In this document: positions 27,732 through 38,107 of the stretch, one piece after another
How the letters are laid out: each line of letters starts with the position of its first letter
How positions within the stretch are numbered: position 1 is the stretch's first letter
NCBI GenBank assembly: GCA_946403845.1
Contig: CAMJBL010000005.1
Span: 32,719-96,718, forward strand
Source of the DNA: an uncultured Prevotella sp.
GTDB taxonomy: Bacteria > Bacteroidota > Bacteroidia > Bacteroidales > Bacteroidaceae
Direction of reading: 5' to 3'
Length of the DNA stretch: 64,000 nucleotides
Position numbers and translations under genes: made by a program
The notes under the pieces: generated by a model
Seen by the model: the letters and a program-made list of their open reading frames with translations, nothing else
The model's database searches: none
Told to the model about the DNA's origin: nothing

Positions 27732-28941
27732 GGCGGATGGCTTCAATAGGATCCATATTGGCGGCCTTCTGGGCGGGGATATAACCGAAGAGCACACCGA
27801 TAAACACACAGACGAGGAACGATACGTAGATGCTCCAGGCAGGTACACTCGACGGCATACCAAAGGACGAGACGAACGCGCTCGCCCCTACCCCGACAAG
27901 AACACCAATCAGTCCTCCCGTCACTGATATCAAGACCGATTCGATCAGGAACTGCAGAGAGATTACGGGACCTGTGGCGCCGACCGCCATACGGAGACCG
28001 ATCTCCTTGGTGCGCTCGGTGACACTCACCAGCATGATGTTCATGATGCCGATACCCGCAACCAGCAATGAGAAGGCGGCTGCCACAACGAGGATAATCG
28101 TCACCGTATCCATCGTCGACGACATCGTTTCCATCATCTCGGCCTGCGAGCGGATGGTGAAGTCGTCGTCGGTATCTTCCTTCAGCTTATGATTGTCGCG
28201 CAAGATCTGCGTCAGCTCCTCGATGGCAGCATCCGACAGTTCCTCCGTCACGGCCGAACAGACGATGCTCGAGAAATAGGTCTGGGCAGCGATACGCTTC
28301 ATCACCGTCGTATAGGGGGCGATGATCACGTTGTCCTGGTCCATACCCCAAGAGTTATAGCCCTTCGACTTCAGCACACCCACCACTCGCATGGGGATCG
28401 ACTTGAAGCGGATGGTCTTACCGATCGGGTCGGTATGCTCGCCGAAGAGTTCCTTGACGATGGTGGCACCGATTAAGCACACCTTCGCCGCCTTCTTGAT
28501 ATCCTCCTCGGTGAAGCACTCACCCTCATCGATCACCCACTGGCGGATGTCGAGATAGTCGGCCGACTCACCATACATCGAGGCATTGGTATTGTTGTTG
28601 CCATAGATGGCCTGTCCGCTGGCCGTCACCTCGGGCGACACCTTCGTCACGAATTTCTTCTCGCGGACGATACGCTCGTAGTCGGCCATCTTCAGCGTCT
28701 GCATGGCAGAGGGGTCCTGACGCACGCCGCCTCGCATATCGGCTCCCGGACGGACGGTCAACAGGTTGGTACCCATCGTGGAGAGCTCCGCGCGGATACT
28801 TTCCTTCGAGCCTTGTCCGATGGCCATCATAATGATGACGGCTGCCACACCGATGATGATACCCAGCATCGAGAGGAAGGAGCGCATCTTGTTGTTGGCC
28901 ACCGCCTTCAGACTTACTTTTATGAGATTTAATATATTCAT
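27724..28941 (-). CDS. MacB-like ABC transporter permease
   Basis: SFLSMLGIIIGVAAVIIMMAIGQGSKE; FtsX-like C-term. Confidence 0.93.
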   Translation of the reverse strand: MNILNLIKVSLKAVANNKMRSFLSMLGIIIGVAAVIIMMAIGQGSKESIRAELSTMGTNLLTVRPGADMRGGVRQDPSAMQTLKMADYERIVREKKFVTKVSPEVTASGQAIYGNNNTNASMYGESADYLDIRQWVIDEGECFTEEDIKKAAKVCLIGATIVKELFGEHTDPIGKTIRFKSIPMRVVGVLKSKGYNSWGMDQDNVIIAPYTTVMKRIAAQTYFSSIVCSAVTEELSDAAIEELTQILRDNHKLKEDTDDDFTIRSQAEMMETMSSTMDTVTIILVVAAAFSLLVAGIGIMNIMLVSVTERTKEIGLRMAVGATGPVISLQFLIESVLISVTGGLIGVLVGVGASAFVSSFGMPSSVPAWSIYVSFLVCVFIGVLFGYIPAQKAANMDPIEAIRHE

Positions 28942-28946
28942 ATCGC

Positions 28947-29702
28947 CTAATCATCTTGTTGGGTTGGCAGTTTGGCGAGGGCCTCAGCCGCCGACTTGAT
29001 ATTCGTATTGATGGTATCCTCGCGGATCTTACCGTCGCGCAGGTTGATATTACGACTGGCGTATTCGGCGATCTCCGGATTGTGGGTCACGAAGATGATC
29101 GTATTGCCCTGCTTATAGAGCTCCTGGAAGAGCACGAGCATCTCGAACGAGGTACGCGTATCGAGGTTACCGGTGGCCTCGTCGGCCAAGAGCACAGCGG
29201 GATCATTCACCAGCGCGCGGGCAATGGCGACACGCTGCATCTGACCACCCGACATCTGGTTTGACTTATGGTACATGCGGTCGCCCAGTCCTACGGCCTG
29301 CAGGGCCTTGATGGCTTTCTCACGACGCTCGGCAGCGGAAATCTCGGAGTTATACATCAGCGGCAGCTCCACATTCTCCAAGGCCGTCGTCTTCGGCAAC
29401 AGGTTATAGCTCTGGAACACGAAGCCGATCTTACGGTTGCGCAGTTTGGCGCGCTTGGTCTTCGACATCGTGCGCACGCTGATGCCATCGAGGAAGTACT
29501 CGCCCGACGTGGGGGTATCCAGACAGCCTAACTGGTTGAGCAGCGTCGACTTACCGGAACCGGAGGTACCCTGAATTGTGACGAACTCGCCCTCGTAGAT
29601 CTTGAACGAGACACCACGCAGCGCCTTCACCGTCTCCTCGCCCACCTGGAAGTAGCGCTTGACGTTCTGCAGCTCGATGACTACTTTTCTCTCTTCTGCC
29701 AT
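28947..29702 (-). CDS. MacB-like ABC transporter ATPase
   Basis: Walker A GTSGSGKSTLL, signature MSGGQMQRVAIARAL, Walker B VLLADEATGNLD. Confidence 0.95.
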   Translation of the reverse strand: MAEERKVVIELQNVKRYFQVGEETVKALRGVSFKIYEGEFVTIQGTSGSGKSTLLNQLGCLDTPTSGEYFLDGISVRTMSKTKRAKLRNRKIGFVFQSYNLLPKTTALENVELPLMYNSEISAAERREKAIKALQAVGLGDRMYHKSNQMSGGQMQRVAIARALVNDPAVLLADEATGNLDTRTSFEMLVLFQELYKQGNTIIFVTHNPEIAEYASRNINLRDGKIREDTINTNIKSAAEALAKLPTQQDD

Positions 29703-29705
29703 AGC

Positions 29706-30956
29706 TTATTGTCTTCTTGGTGCCTGAGCGCCGTTACTGCTATTCGGTCCGCCCTGACCACCTTGTCCGGCCTGACCGCCTCGGTTGTTGTTCCTATTAC
29801 CCGGACGCGGCATGAAGGGGTTGGTGGCCTGCTGTCCTTGCGGCATACCCATCTCACCACCCGTGATATTAAAGTCGGTGAGCACCTCAGTACCCTCACT
29901 GATGCCGCCCGTGATCTCGGTCAGCACACCATTCGTGGTACCGGTCTCCACTTTATGGGCCTTGAAGACATTACCCTCCTTGGTCCACACCTTGAACATA
30001 CCTTCGCAGTCTTCCACCTTCTCGTCTTTCTGCAACAGCGCCTCGTTGGGCTGGAAGCGCAGCGCCTTAGAGGGCACCACAAGCACATTGTTCTTCTCCA
30101 AGGTGAAGATGGTCACATTAGCCGTCAGCCCGGGCTTCAGCTTCAGGTCATTATTGGGTGCAGAGATCACCACCTCATAGGTCACGACATTGCTCTCCGT
30201 CGTAGCCTGCTGGCGCACCTGCGTCACAGCGCCCTCGAACTTATCGTCGGGGAAGGCATCCACCGTGAAGCTCACGCGCTGACCTTCCTTCACGCCACCG
30301 ATGTCGGCCTCGTCGATATCGGCAATCACACGCATGTTCGTCAGATCCTGCGCAATAGTGAAGAGCTCAGGGGTATTAAATGAAGCGGCCACCGTCTGAC
30401 CTTCCTCAACGGCCTTCGACAATACGACACCGTCGATCGGCGACGTGATGGTGGCGTAGCCGAGGTTCGTCTGGGCGCGCTGCACACTCTCACGCGACTG
30501 TGCCACCTGCTGCTTCGACTGCTCGTACTGCAGACGGGCGCTCTCAAACTCGTCGGCACTCACCAGACCCTTCTCGAAGAGGGTCTTGTAGCGCTCAAAG
30601 TTGCTCTGCTGATAGTTCAGCGAGCTCTGTGCGGAAGCGAGACTGGCTTTCTGGGCATTCAGCTCACTGATGAGGTTGGTACGGTCGAGTTCGGCAATCA
30701 CCTGACCCTTCTTGACCACACTGTTATAGTCCACATAGAGTTTGGACACGATACCTGACACCTGTGTACCTACCGTCACACTCGTCACAGGCTCAATGGT
30801 TCCCGTAGCCGTGATGGAGGTCTGGATATTACCCAGTTCAACCTTTGCCGTATCAAACGACACCTTCTCTTCCTTCTTTCCGCCAGAGAGCAGGAAATAC
30901 AAAATTGCAATCACGGCAATCACACCGATGGCAATCCAAAGTTTCTTATTCTTCAT
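29706..30956 (-). CDS. MacA/HlyD-like periplasmic adaptor
   Basis: TM then biotinyl-lipoyl-like region, VEEGQTVAASFNTPELFTIAQDL. Confidence 0.93.
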   Translation of the reverse strand: MKNKKLWIAIGVIAVIAILYFLLSGGKKEEKVSFDTAKVELGNIQTSITATGTIEPVTSVTVGTQVSGIVSKLYVDYNSVVKKGQVIAELDRTNLISELNAQKASLASAQSSLNYQQSNFERYKTLFEKGLVSADEFESARLQYEQSKQQVAQSRESVQRAQTNLGYATITSPIDGVVLSKAVEEGQTVAASFNTPELFTIAQDLTNMRVIADIDEADIGGVKEGQRVSFTVDAFPDDKFEGAVTQVRQQATTESNVVTYEVVISAPNNDLKLKPGLTANVTIFTLEKNNVLVVPSKALRFQPNEALLQKDEKVEDCEGMFKVWTKEGNVFKAHKVETGTTNGVLTEITGGISEGTEVLTDFNITGGEMGMPQGQQATNPFMPRPGNRNNNRGGQAGQGGQGGPNSSNGAQAPRRQ

Positions 30957-30972
30957 ATATCTTGTTTTTATT

Positions 30973-31000
30973 GTTTACAGTTTACTGTTTACGGTTTACA
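30973..31000. repeat. 7-bp array GTTTACN x4
   Basis: GTTTACA GTTTACT GTTTACG GTTTACA. Confidence 0.92.
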
Positions 31001-31043
31001 GGTGATTACCTTCAAGGATCTACAGCCAACAGTCATATCATCT

Positions 31044-31071
31044 GTAAACTGTAAACTGTGAACCGTAAACT
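31044..31071. repeat. 7-bp array GTAAACT x4
   Basis: GTAAACT GTAAACT GTGAACC GTAAACT; inverted partner of 30973-31000. Confidence 0.92.
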
Positions 31072-31080
31072 AAATATTAT

Positions 31081-32424
31081 TCACTTAATCTCTCCTTCGG
31101 CATAGAGGTTCAGTATCTGCTTGTTGTAGATGGTCTGATACTTCGACTGCAACTGGTTCTGCTGGGCAGCGAGCAGATTGTCCTTGCCCTGCATCAGCTC
31201 CACGATGTTCTTCAGACCCAGGCGGAACTGCTCCGACAGCAGCTCATAACTCTGCTGGGCACTCTCCACGCTGAGCGAGGCGGCCTTGTACTTCTGCTGA
31301 TTGGTAGTGGCATTCACCCAGAACTGCTGGATGTCGCTGTAGAGGGTCTTCTGCTGGTCCTGCAGGTCGAGCTGCGCCTGCAACTGCTGGATCTTGGCCT
31401 TGTTGACCGCCGTCTTCGTAGAACGACCGTCGACAATCGGCACACTCACACCCAGTCCCAGCGACGTGTTCACATTGGTCTTCACCTGTGTGCCCCAGCC
31501 GTTATTATTCAGCGAGTTCGTCGAGGTGCTCACACCGCCGTTCACGCTGATGTTCGGCATCCAACCGGCCTTTGCGATATTCAGGCTCACGTCGCTGCTC
31601 TTGATGGCGAGCTGCGAACGTTCTATCTCCGGACGACTCAACAGCGCCCGCTCATAGATGGTGTGCAACAGGGGGATGGGCGCCAGGATCTGCTCGTCGC
31701 TGATCTCGGGAATTGCCACATCGAACTCGGTCTCATCGGTAATCTCCAGCAACTGCTTCAACTGCAGCTTATAGGTCATCAGCTGACTCTTGGCCTCCAC
31801 GATGTTGTATTCGTCGTTGGCGCGCTGAGAGGTCAACTGGGCCAGATCAGCCTTCGACATCTTGCCGACATTCACCATTTCCTGTCCGCGCTCCTCGTTC
31901 TTCTTAGCCGTTTCCAGCGTCTGCTCACTCACCTTCACGCTCTCGTCGATATAGAGTATCTGCGTGAAGATCTGGGCGATACGCTCCTGAATGGTGTTAG
32001 CCGTCTCACGGGCCTGCAGGTCGGCCTGCTGCTCCGCAATCTGGTCGAGCTTCACGGTATTGGTATTACGTCCACCGTTCCAAACGGTCCACTGCCCACT
32101 CAGCGAGTAGTTGCCGTTATACGAAGTCTTGTTCACTTTTGTGTTCACCACACCGTTGGTCACCGTCGAGATACCCGTATCCTTCCAAGGTTGATAGCCG
32201 AGACTCTGGTTGGTCGAGGCGTTAAGTGTGGGCAGCAGTGCCGCTTTCGCACCTTTCAGATCTTCCGTAGCGCTCTGTTTCTGCAGCTGCGACTTCTTCA
32301 GCGTGATGTTATTCGCCATCGCATAGTCGATACACTCCTGCAGCGTCCATTGCTTCTGAGCAAAGGAAACAGCGACCGAGAGAAGCAGCGCAGAAAGCAG
32401 CGCAAGTCTTTTTTCCATGTACAT
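31081..32424 (-). CDS. TolC-family outer membrane efflux protein
   Basis: MEKRLALLSALLLSVAVSFAQKQWTLQECIDYAMANNITLKKSQLQ; periodic coiled-coil OEP repeats. Confidence 0.93.
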   Translation of the reverse strand: MYMEKRLALLSALLLSVAVSFAQKQWTLQECIDYAMANNITLKKSQLQKQSATEDLKGAKAALLPTLNASTNQSLGYQPWKDTGISTVTNGVVNTKVNKTSYNGNYSLSGQWTVWNGGRNTNTVKLDQIAEQQADLQARETANTIQERIAQIFTQILYIDESVKVSEQTLETAKKNEERGQEMVNVGKMSKADLAQLTSQRANDEYNIVEAKSQLMTYKLQLKQLLEITDETEFDVAIPEISDEQILAPIPLLHTIYERALLSRPEIERSQLAIKSSDVSLNIAKAGWMPNISVNGGVSTSTNSLNNNGWGTQVKTNVNTSLGLGVSVPIVDGRSTKTAVNKAKIQQLQAQLDLQDQQKTLYSDIQQFWVNATTNQQKYKAASLSVESAQQSYELLSEQFRLGLKNIVELMQGKDNLLAAQQNQLQSKYQTIYNKQILNLYAEGEIK

Positions 32425-32465
32425 ATTTATATATTAATATTAATGTTTACACAATAACACGGGTG

Positions 32466-32473
32466 CAAAGGTA
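32466..32473 (-). promoter_or_regulatory. Bacteroidetes -7 box (TACCTTTG on minus) for tolC-macAB operon
   Basis: CAAAGGTA. Confidence 0.55.
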
Positions 32474-32507
32474 CTAACAAACTACCAAATAAAAGAATGT
32501 TATAGAC

Positions 32508-32545
32508 AAGAATTGGCGGTTAATAGATTTTAACCGCCAATTCTT
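32508..32545 (-). terminator. Strong hairpin, terminator-like, 3' of GH95 gene
   Basis: Perfect 16-bp stem AAGAATTGGCGGTTAA-tagatt-TTAACCGCCAATTCTT. Confidence 0.75.
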
Positions 32546-32567
32546 CGATAAAACATCCGATAGTTAA

Positions 32568-35015
32568 TCAATTTAACGATTCGAATGTCACGATTTCACC
32601 CTTCTTCGTCTTGACATCATACTCATAGACCTTCCGGATTTCGATGTCGTGCTGCTCCTTCTTTTCCTTGGAAACAAGCGGGGTCTTCACCTTCGCCACC
32701 GACAGGAACGGGTTCTGACATGCGCCCTTGGCAGGCTTCAGGCCCTTGCCCTTCAGAGGCACATACGAACGCACGCGCAACACGCCACCCAGTTCCGACT
32801 GGATGCTGGCCGACTTCAGCTGGCCGCCATCCCAGATCTCGTCGACGACAAAGCCGCCACGCGCCCGCAGACCTTTCACCTCGCCCTTCGACCACGCGTC
32901 GGGCAGAGCAGGCAACAGATGAACGGCACCATCGTGGCTCTGCAGCAGCATCTCGGCGATACCGGCCGCACAACCGTAGTTACCATCGATCTGGAACGGT
33001 GGATGGGCGTCGAAGAGGTTCGGATAGGTACGTCCGTCGGGATATTGCCGCTGACTCCGGTCGTCGGGCAGCAGATGGAGCATGTTCGACAAGATCTTCA
33101 GCGCATGATTGCCGTCAAGCATTCTTGCCCAGAAGTTTACCTTCCAGCCTAAGCTCCAACCCGTCGCCATATCGCCACGCTGCGCCAGAGTGGTAGCTGC
33201 GGCAGCAAACAGTTCGGGATGCTGGTAGGGAGAAATCTGGTTCGAGGGATAGAGTCCGTAGAGATGCGACACGTGACGATGCTCGTCGCGGGGGTTGTCG
33301 GCATCGATGAGCCACTCCTGCAACTGTCCGTACTTACCGATCTGCATCGGCGGCAGGTCTGCCAACGTGGCTGTCAAGCGCTTCTTCAGGCCGACATCCT
33401 TCACACCCAGCACCTGCATGGCGGAGAGCACGTTGCTCAGCACGTCGAACACAATCTGGTTGTCCATCGTCGAACCGGCTGTCACCGTCGTGCCCTTTCC
33501 CTCAGGACCGTGTTCGGGCGATACGGTGGGCACCGTCATCAGCCAGCCATATTGCGGATGGCGCTGCACATAGTCGAGCAGGAACTCAGCCGCTCCACGC
33601 ATCACGGGGTACTGCTGCTTCAGGAAGGCCTTGTCGCCCGTAAAGAGATAGTGCTGCCAGATATGAGTCGTCAGCCAGGCACCGCCCGTGGGGAACATGC
33701 CCCAAGTAGTACCGTCCACAGGTCCGGCGATACGCCACAGATCGGTATTATGATGGGCTACCCATCCACCACAGCCGTACATCTCCTGAGCCGTGATAGC
33801 ACCTGTCTCACTCAGGTCGTCAATCATCGAGAACAAAGGCTCGGCAGCCTCACGCAGATTACCCACATCGGCAATCCAGTAGTTCATCTCGGTATTGATA
33901 TTGATGGTGTATTTCGAATCCCAGGGGGCATTCATCTTGTCATTCCACACACCCTGCAGGTTAGCCGGCTGACCACCGGGCTGCGAGGCACAGATGAGCA
34001 GATAACGGCCATACTGGAACATCAGTGCCGCCATATCCATATCGCTTCCGCCTGCGAAGGCAGCCAGACGACGGTCGGTAGGCAGCGTCGAGCGGTTGGA
34101 AGTGGGCAGCGAGAGCGACACCCTTCCATACTGCGCCTGATACTTGGCAATATGAGCCGCCAGCAGATCCTTAAAGCTACGACCCTGCAGACTCTTCTGC
34201 ACCTGCTCGTTCTTGGCTGCAGGGTTACCCGTGATATCGCGGTAGTTCACATAGTTGGTGGCTGCCGTGATATAGACCGTTGCCTGCGTGGCACCCTGAA
34301 CAATCATGCTCTGCGCCTCATCGGTCACCTTACCGTCGGTATCCACCCAGATGCGGCACTCTGCCGTCAGTCCGGCCGGGATTCCCTCCTGGGCATCACC
34401 GCTGACCGTCGCAATCAGACAGTGATTATCCACCCGCTGGGTATTCTTCAGACCACACTCATAATAGAGTGAGAAATCAAGTTTCCCACCCTTGTCGGCT
34501 TCCATTCTGACGGCGATCACGCGATCGGCCATCGAGGCGATCGCCGTACGACGATAGTTCACGCCACCCACCTGATATTTCACATTCGCCGTCGCATTCT
34601 CCAGGTTCAGCTCACGCTCATAACCGGTTGGATTCCGCTGGTTCCAGAACTTCAGGAACAAGTCGCCCAACGGCAGGAAACGCATGCCGTGAGGACCTTT
34701 GAAGAAATACTTGTCGAGCAGTTTGTGGGCCTCACCCTCCTTACCTTCGAAGATCAGCTGTCGGATCTCCTGCAGATGGGCCTTCGCCTCAGGACTGTTG
34801 TTGTTATGCGGCGAACCCGACCAGAAGGTCTCCTCGTTCAACTGGATCTGTTCGGTATCGGCACCGCCATATACCATCGCTCCTAAGGCCGAATTGCCAA
34901 TCGGCAATGCCTCTAACCAATGAGAAGCCGCCTTATCATACCAAAGGCGGCGACTCTCTGCCTGCACCTGACAGACGGCCAAGGCAGACAATACAATAAT
35001 AACTAGTCTTTTCAT
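32568..35015 (-). CDS. GH95-family alpha-L-fucosidase-like glycoside hydrolase
   Basis: [92 protein letters not shown]. Confidence 0.92.
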   Translation of the reverse strand: MKRLVIIVLSALAVCQVQAESRRLWYDKAASHWLEALPIGNSALGAMVYGGADTEQIQLNEETFWSGSPHNNNSPEAKAHLQEIRQLIFEGKEGEAHKLLDKYFFKGPHGMRFLPLGDLFLKFWNQRNPTGYERELNLENATANVKYQVGGVNYRRTAIASMADRVIAVRMEADKGGKLDFSLYYECGLKNTQRVDNHCLIATVSGDAQEGIPAGLTAECRIWVDTDGKVTDEAQSMIVQGATQATVYITAATNYVNYRDITGNPAAKNEQVQKSLQGRSFKDLLAAHIAKYQAQYGRVSLSLPTSNRSTLPTDRRLAAFAGGSDMDMAALMFQYGRYLLICASQPGGQPANLQGVWNDKMNAPWDSKYTININTEMNYWIADVGNLREAAEPLFSMIDDLSETGAITAQEMYGCGGWVAHHNTDLWRIAGPVDGTTWGMFPTGGAWLTTHIWQHYLFTGDKAFLKQQYPVMRGAAEFLLDYVQRHPQYGWLMTVPTVSPEHGPEGKGTTVTAGSTMDNQIVFDVLSNVLSAMQVLGVKDVGLKKRLTATLADLPPMQIGKYGQLQEWLIDADNPRDEHRHVSHLYGLYPSNQISPYQHPELFAAAATTLAQRGDMATGWSLGWKVNFWARMLDGNHALKILSNMLHLLPDDRSQRQYPDGRTYPNLFDAHPPFQIDGNYGCAAGIAEMLLQSHDGAVHLLPALPDAWSKGEVKGLRARGGFVVDEIWDGGQLKSASIQSELGGVLRVRSYVPLKGKGLKPAKGACQNPFLSVAKVKTPLVSKEKKEQHDIEIRKVYEYDVKTKKGEIVTFESLN

Positions 35016-35021
35016 CCGGGA

Positions 35022-35699
35022 TTACTTCTCGCTGCTATCAATCATTTTCCAAATACCGGCAGCGCAGGCAGCACCGATGAACGGGCCCACGATGAAGATC
35101 CACAGATTGGTCAGAGCCGTACCTCCCTGGAAGATAGCGGGCGCAATCGAACGGGCGGGGTTCACCGAAGTACCGGTATAGCGGATACAAACCAGATGAA
35201 CCAATACCAGCGACAGACCGATGGCCAGACCGGCGAAGTTGTTGGTAGCACCGTTGGTCTTGGCTGTTGCACCGAGCACCACCAGCACAAACACACAGGT
35301 GAAGATGATCTCAGCCAGGAAACCACCGAGCCAGCTCACATTGGCCTGTAGGTCGTTAGCACCCGTTCCGTCAAGACCGGGAACATTCTCCGTAAGGATA
35401 TACAGCAGGATAGAGCCGATGAAGGCACCAATCACCTGGAAGAGCATATACATGCCGCAATCCTTGGCGTTCATTCTGCCGCTGAGATAGCAGCCGAGCG
35501 TGATGGCCGGATTGATGTGGCAACCGGAGATACCACCGATGGTATAAGCCATTGCAACAACGGACAGACCGAAGGCCAGCGCCGTACCCACCACAGCGGG
35601 GATATTGTTTACAGGATCACAACCCAGGCTGACGGCAACGCCACAACCCATCAACACGAGCACCATCGTGCCCACCATTTCTGCTAGATACTTTTTCAT
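35022..35699 (-). CDS. MIP-family aquaporin
   Basis: Two NPA motifs (GCHINPAITLG; TGTSVNPARSIAPA). Confidence 0.95.
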   Translation of the reverse strand: MKKYLAEMVGTMVLVLMGCGVAVSLGCDPVNNIPAVVGTALAFGLSVVAMAYTIGGISGCHINPAITLGCYLSGRMNAKDCGMYMLFQVIGAFIGSILLYILTENVPGLDGTGANDLQANVSWLGGFLAEIIFTCVFVLVVLGATAKTNGATNNFAGLAIGLSLVLVHLVCIRYTGTSVNPARSIAPAIFQGGTALTNLWIFIVGPFIGAACAAGIWKMIDSSEK

Positions 35700-35743
35700 A
35701 ATGCTAATAGTTTATTGATTAATAATTATTCGTTTCTAGGGCA

Positions 35744-35751
35744 CAAAGATA
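35744..35751 (-). promoter_or_regulatory. Bacteroidetes -7 box (TATCTTTG on minus) for aquaporin
   Basis: CAAAGATA. Confidence 0.5.
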
Positions 35752-35777
35752 GGAAAAATTTCCTTTGCATCCAAATA

Positions 35778-36965
35778 TTATGGCAAAAAATTGTGAATGG
35801 CGCGGGCAACGGTATAGGCGGTGGTCCACGCTGCCTGGAAGTTAAAACCGCCCGTAATGCCGTCGATATCGAGCACCTCACCGGCGAAATAGAGATGGGG
35901 CACACAGCGGCTCTCGAGTGTCGACGGGTTGATAGCCGACAGCGCAATGCCGCCACAAGTCACAAACTCGTCCTTGAAAGCCGCCCGTCCAGCAATCTGA
36001 TAGCCGTCGCCTCCGCTCAACAGGTTAGCCAAGCGGTTCAGTTCCTTCTTGTTGAGACTCCCCCACCGGCCATTCGACCGTTCACCCAGGCATTTCTCCA
36101 CCAGATACACCCAGAGCCGCGAGGGCAGGCCACAAGGGGCAATCGTCTTCAGTTGTTTCTGCGGGTTGCGGATCATCAGCTCGTCGAGCAGCGTCAGCAC
36201 CTCTGTATCGCGACGTTTCGTCCAATTCACGGCCAGCGGGGCTTGATACTGTTGTTCCGCCAACAGGCGTGCCCCATAGCTCGACAGTTTCAGAATCGCA
36301 GGACCGCTCATGCCCCAATGGGTAATCAGCAGCGGTCCCTCAGCCCGCAGTTTCGTGCCGGGCATCATCGTCACCACATCCTCCACCACCGTTCCCATCA
36401 ATGCATGTAAAGCCTCATCGGCAATCTGGAAGGTAAAGAGCGAGGGGGCGGGCGCCGCTATCTCATGCCCCAGTTCACCCAGCCATCTGAGGCCCTCTCC
36501 CTTGGGAGAACCGCCTGTCGTCACGGCGATGAAGTCATAACCGCTAAGCTGCGCCAAAGTATCGATTTTCGTCTCTGTCCGGATCTCGACGCCGAGCCTT
36601 CGCGCCTCAGAAAGGAAGCAGTTGATAATGGTATGCGAGTCCTGCGACATCGGGAACACACATTGGTCCTCTTGAGTCGTCAGCTTGACCCCATGACGTT
36701 CAAACCAGCTGTAGACATCTTCCTGCGAAAAGCCCTTCATCAGCCGTTTCATCAACCGGTGGCCTCGGGGATAGACCTCCTGCAGGTCGCGCACCTCAGC
36801 AAACGAGTTCGTGCAATTGCAACGTCCGCCGCCCGAGATCTCCACCTTCGCCAGCACCCGCTTCGACTTCTCGAAGATGGTTACTTCCATCTCCGGTCGC
36901 AGCTCCTTCAAGTTGATGGCCAGGAAGAAGCCCGCTGCGCCGCCGCCGATAATCGCCGTTTTCAT
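35778..36965 (-). CDS. HI0933/BaiN-like NAD(P)/FAD-dependent oxidoreductase
   Basis: MKTAIIGGGAAGFFLAINLKE dinucleotide fold; SGGGRCNCTNSF; HLYFAGEVLDIDGITGGFNFQAAWTTAY. Confidence 0.9.
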   Translation of the reverse strand: MKTAIIGGGAAGFFLAINLKELRPEMEVTIFEKSKRVLAKVEISGGGRCNCTNSFAEVRDLQEVYPRGHRLMKRLMKGFSQEDVYSWFERHGVKLTTQEDQCVFPMSQDSHTIINCFLSEARRLGVEIRTETKIDTLAQLSGYDFIAVTTGGSPKGEGLRWLGELGHEIAAPAPSLFTFQIADEALHALMGTVVEDVVTMMPGTKLRAEGPLLITHWGMSGPAILKLSSYGARLLAEQQYQAPLAVNWTKRRDTEVLTLLDELMIRNPQKQLKTIAPCGLPSRLWVYLVEKCLGERSNGRWGSLNKKELNRLANLLSGGDGYQIAGRAAFKDEFVTCGGIALSAINPSTLESRCVPHLYFAGEVLDIDGITGGFNFQAAWTTAYTVARAIHNFLP

Positions 36966-37017
36966 CTGAGTAATCTGCGCATTCCGAGTAATCCGAGTAT
37001 TCTGAGTATTCCGATTT
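36964..37017. repeat. 9-bp array WTCYGAGTA x6
   Basis: ATCTGAGTA ATCTGCGCA TTCCGAGTA ATCCGAGTA TTCTGAGTA TTCCGATTT. Confidence 0.9.
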
Positions 37018-37021
37018 CTCT

Positions 37022-38023
37022 CTACTGCCCACCGAGCCTTTCAAAATAAGCTGCGATATCATCCCAAGTCTTAAATGTGTCGCTCCCGAACTGGATGTGC
37101 GTCGCCATTCCCGACCAGTCTTCCTCCATACCGATGAAGTAGTCGCCATAGAGCAGGTCGCGGCGCACCGTAAACACTGTATGCCCCCAAGCCGGCACAT
37201 TGATATACTCATAGAGCCATTGGTTTACGTGGGAGAAGTAGACATCATCGCCGGGTGATGCCGCCACGAAAAACACCTGATATCTTTCGATCAGCCCCCT
37301 GACCGTTTTCTGCAACGAGCTCTTCGGTGCCTCATACACATCAGCCAGAGTCTCCATACCTATATATATAATTGGACGTTCGCGGCCTTCCTGCCGGTCG
37401 TCAATCCAACGCATCACGGGAACCACCGAGTGCATAAACGACTTGTCGTTCATCCTATGTTCCCCATGAAAACGGATGGCGGTGGGATAATTCATGCGGA
37501 ACAGGTCATAAGTATTTACCGTCGTGTCCGCATCACCGAAGAGTCCCCACACGCGACCGCGCTCCTCATCGTCTGCACCCTTGAAGCATTGCTCAGTCAT
37601 CTCCTTGTATTCCTTCACTAAGGCCTTCGTCACGATGAAGTCCTGCACCCCGTCCTGACGGGGATTCTGGAAATGCTGTGCGCCGATCATGCCGTGATCC
37701 TTCATCGTATCGCCCATCTGAAAGGCAGGATTCACCAACAGACGGTCGTAGCCGTAGAGCATCTCGGTATACATGCCGCCCATCGAGGTGCCGATAATCA
37801 GATCCGGCTGCTCTCTTTCACACGTCTGCCGCAACAGCGCCATCGCCTCCTCAGGATGAATCGGCAGGTCTGGGGCAATCACCGTCGCACTGGGAAACAC
37901 CTCGCGGATACGGGTTACCGTCCCACTCTGCCCCGACGACGCGAAGCCGTGAACATACATGATCTTCTTTCCCTTGAACAATTCCGGGAACTGCTTGATA
38001 TAAGGATTCGTCTGTTCCATCAT
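37022..38023 (-). CDS. YqiA/YcfP-like alpha/beta-fold esterase
   Basis: KKIMYVHGFASSGQSGTVTRIREVFP; GTSMGGMYTEML; start moved to MMEQTNPYIKQF. Confidence 0.65.
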   Translation of the reverse strand: MMEQTNPYIKQFPELFKGKKIMYVHGFASSGQSGTVTRIREVFPSATVIAPDLPIHPEEAMALLRQTCEREQPDLIIGTSMGGMYTEMLYGYDRLLVNPAFQMGDTMKDHGMIGAQHFQNPRQDGVQDFIVTKALVKEYKEMTEQCFKGADDEERGRVWGLFGDADTTVNTYDLFRMNYPTAIRFHGEHRMNDKSFMHSVVPVMRWIDDRQEGRERPIIYIGMETLADVYEAPKSSLQKTVRGLIERYQVFFVAASPGDDVYFSHVNQWLYEYINVPAWGHTVFTVRRDLLYGDYFIGMEEDWSGMATHIQFGSDTFKTWDDIAAYFERLGGQ

Positions 38024-38060
38024 AAAAGGATTATCTATCGTTGGTGCAAAATTACAAAAA

Positions 38061-38091
38061 AATCCCCGAACTGCCAAACAATTCGGGGATT
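38061..38091 (-). terminator. Terminator-like hairpin
   Basis: AATCCCCGAA-ctgccaaacaa-TTCGGGGATT, 3' of the gene ending at 38108. Confidence 0.65.
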
Positions 38092-38107
38092 CTTCCTATA
38101 TTTAGCC

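Noticed and set aside
27732-27863. N-terminal extension of the histidine kinase ORF (MVCRRVYLPGAS...)
   Set aside because: Overlaps the MacB permease coding end; MNKKEVIGKVMLDKRLKYF at 27731 is the natural start.
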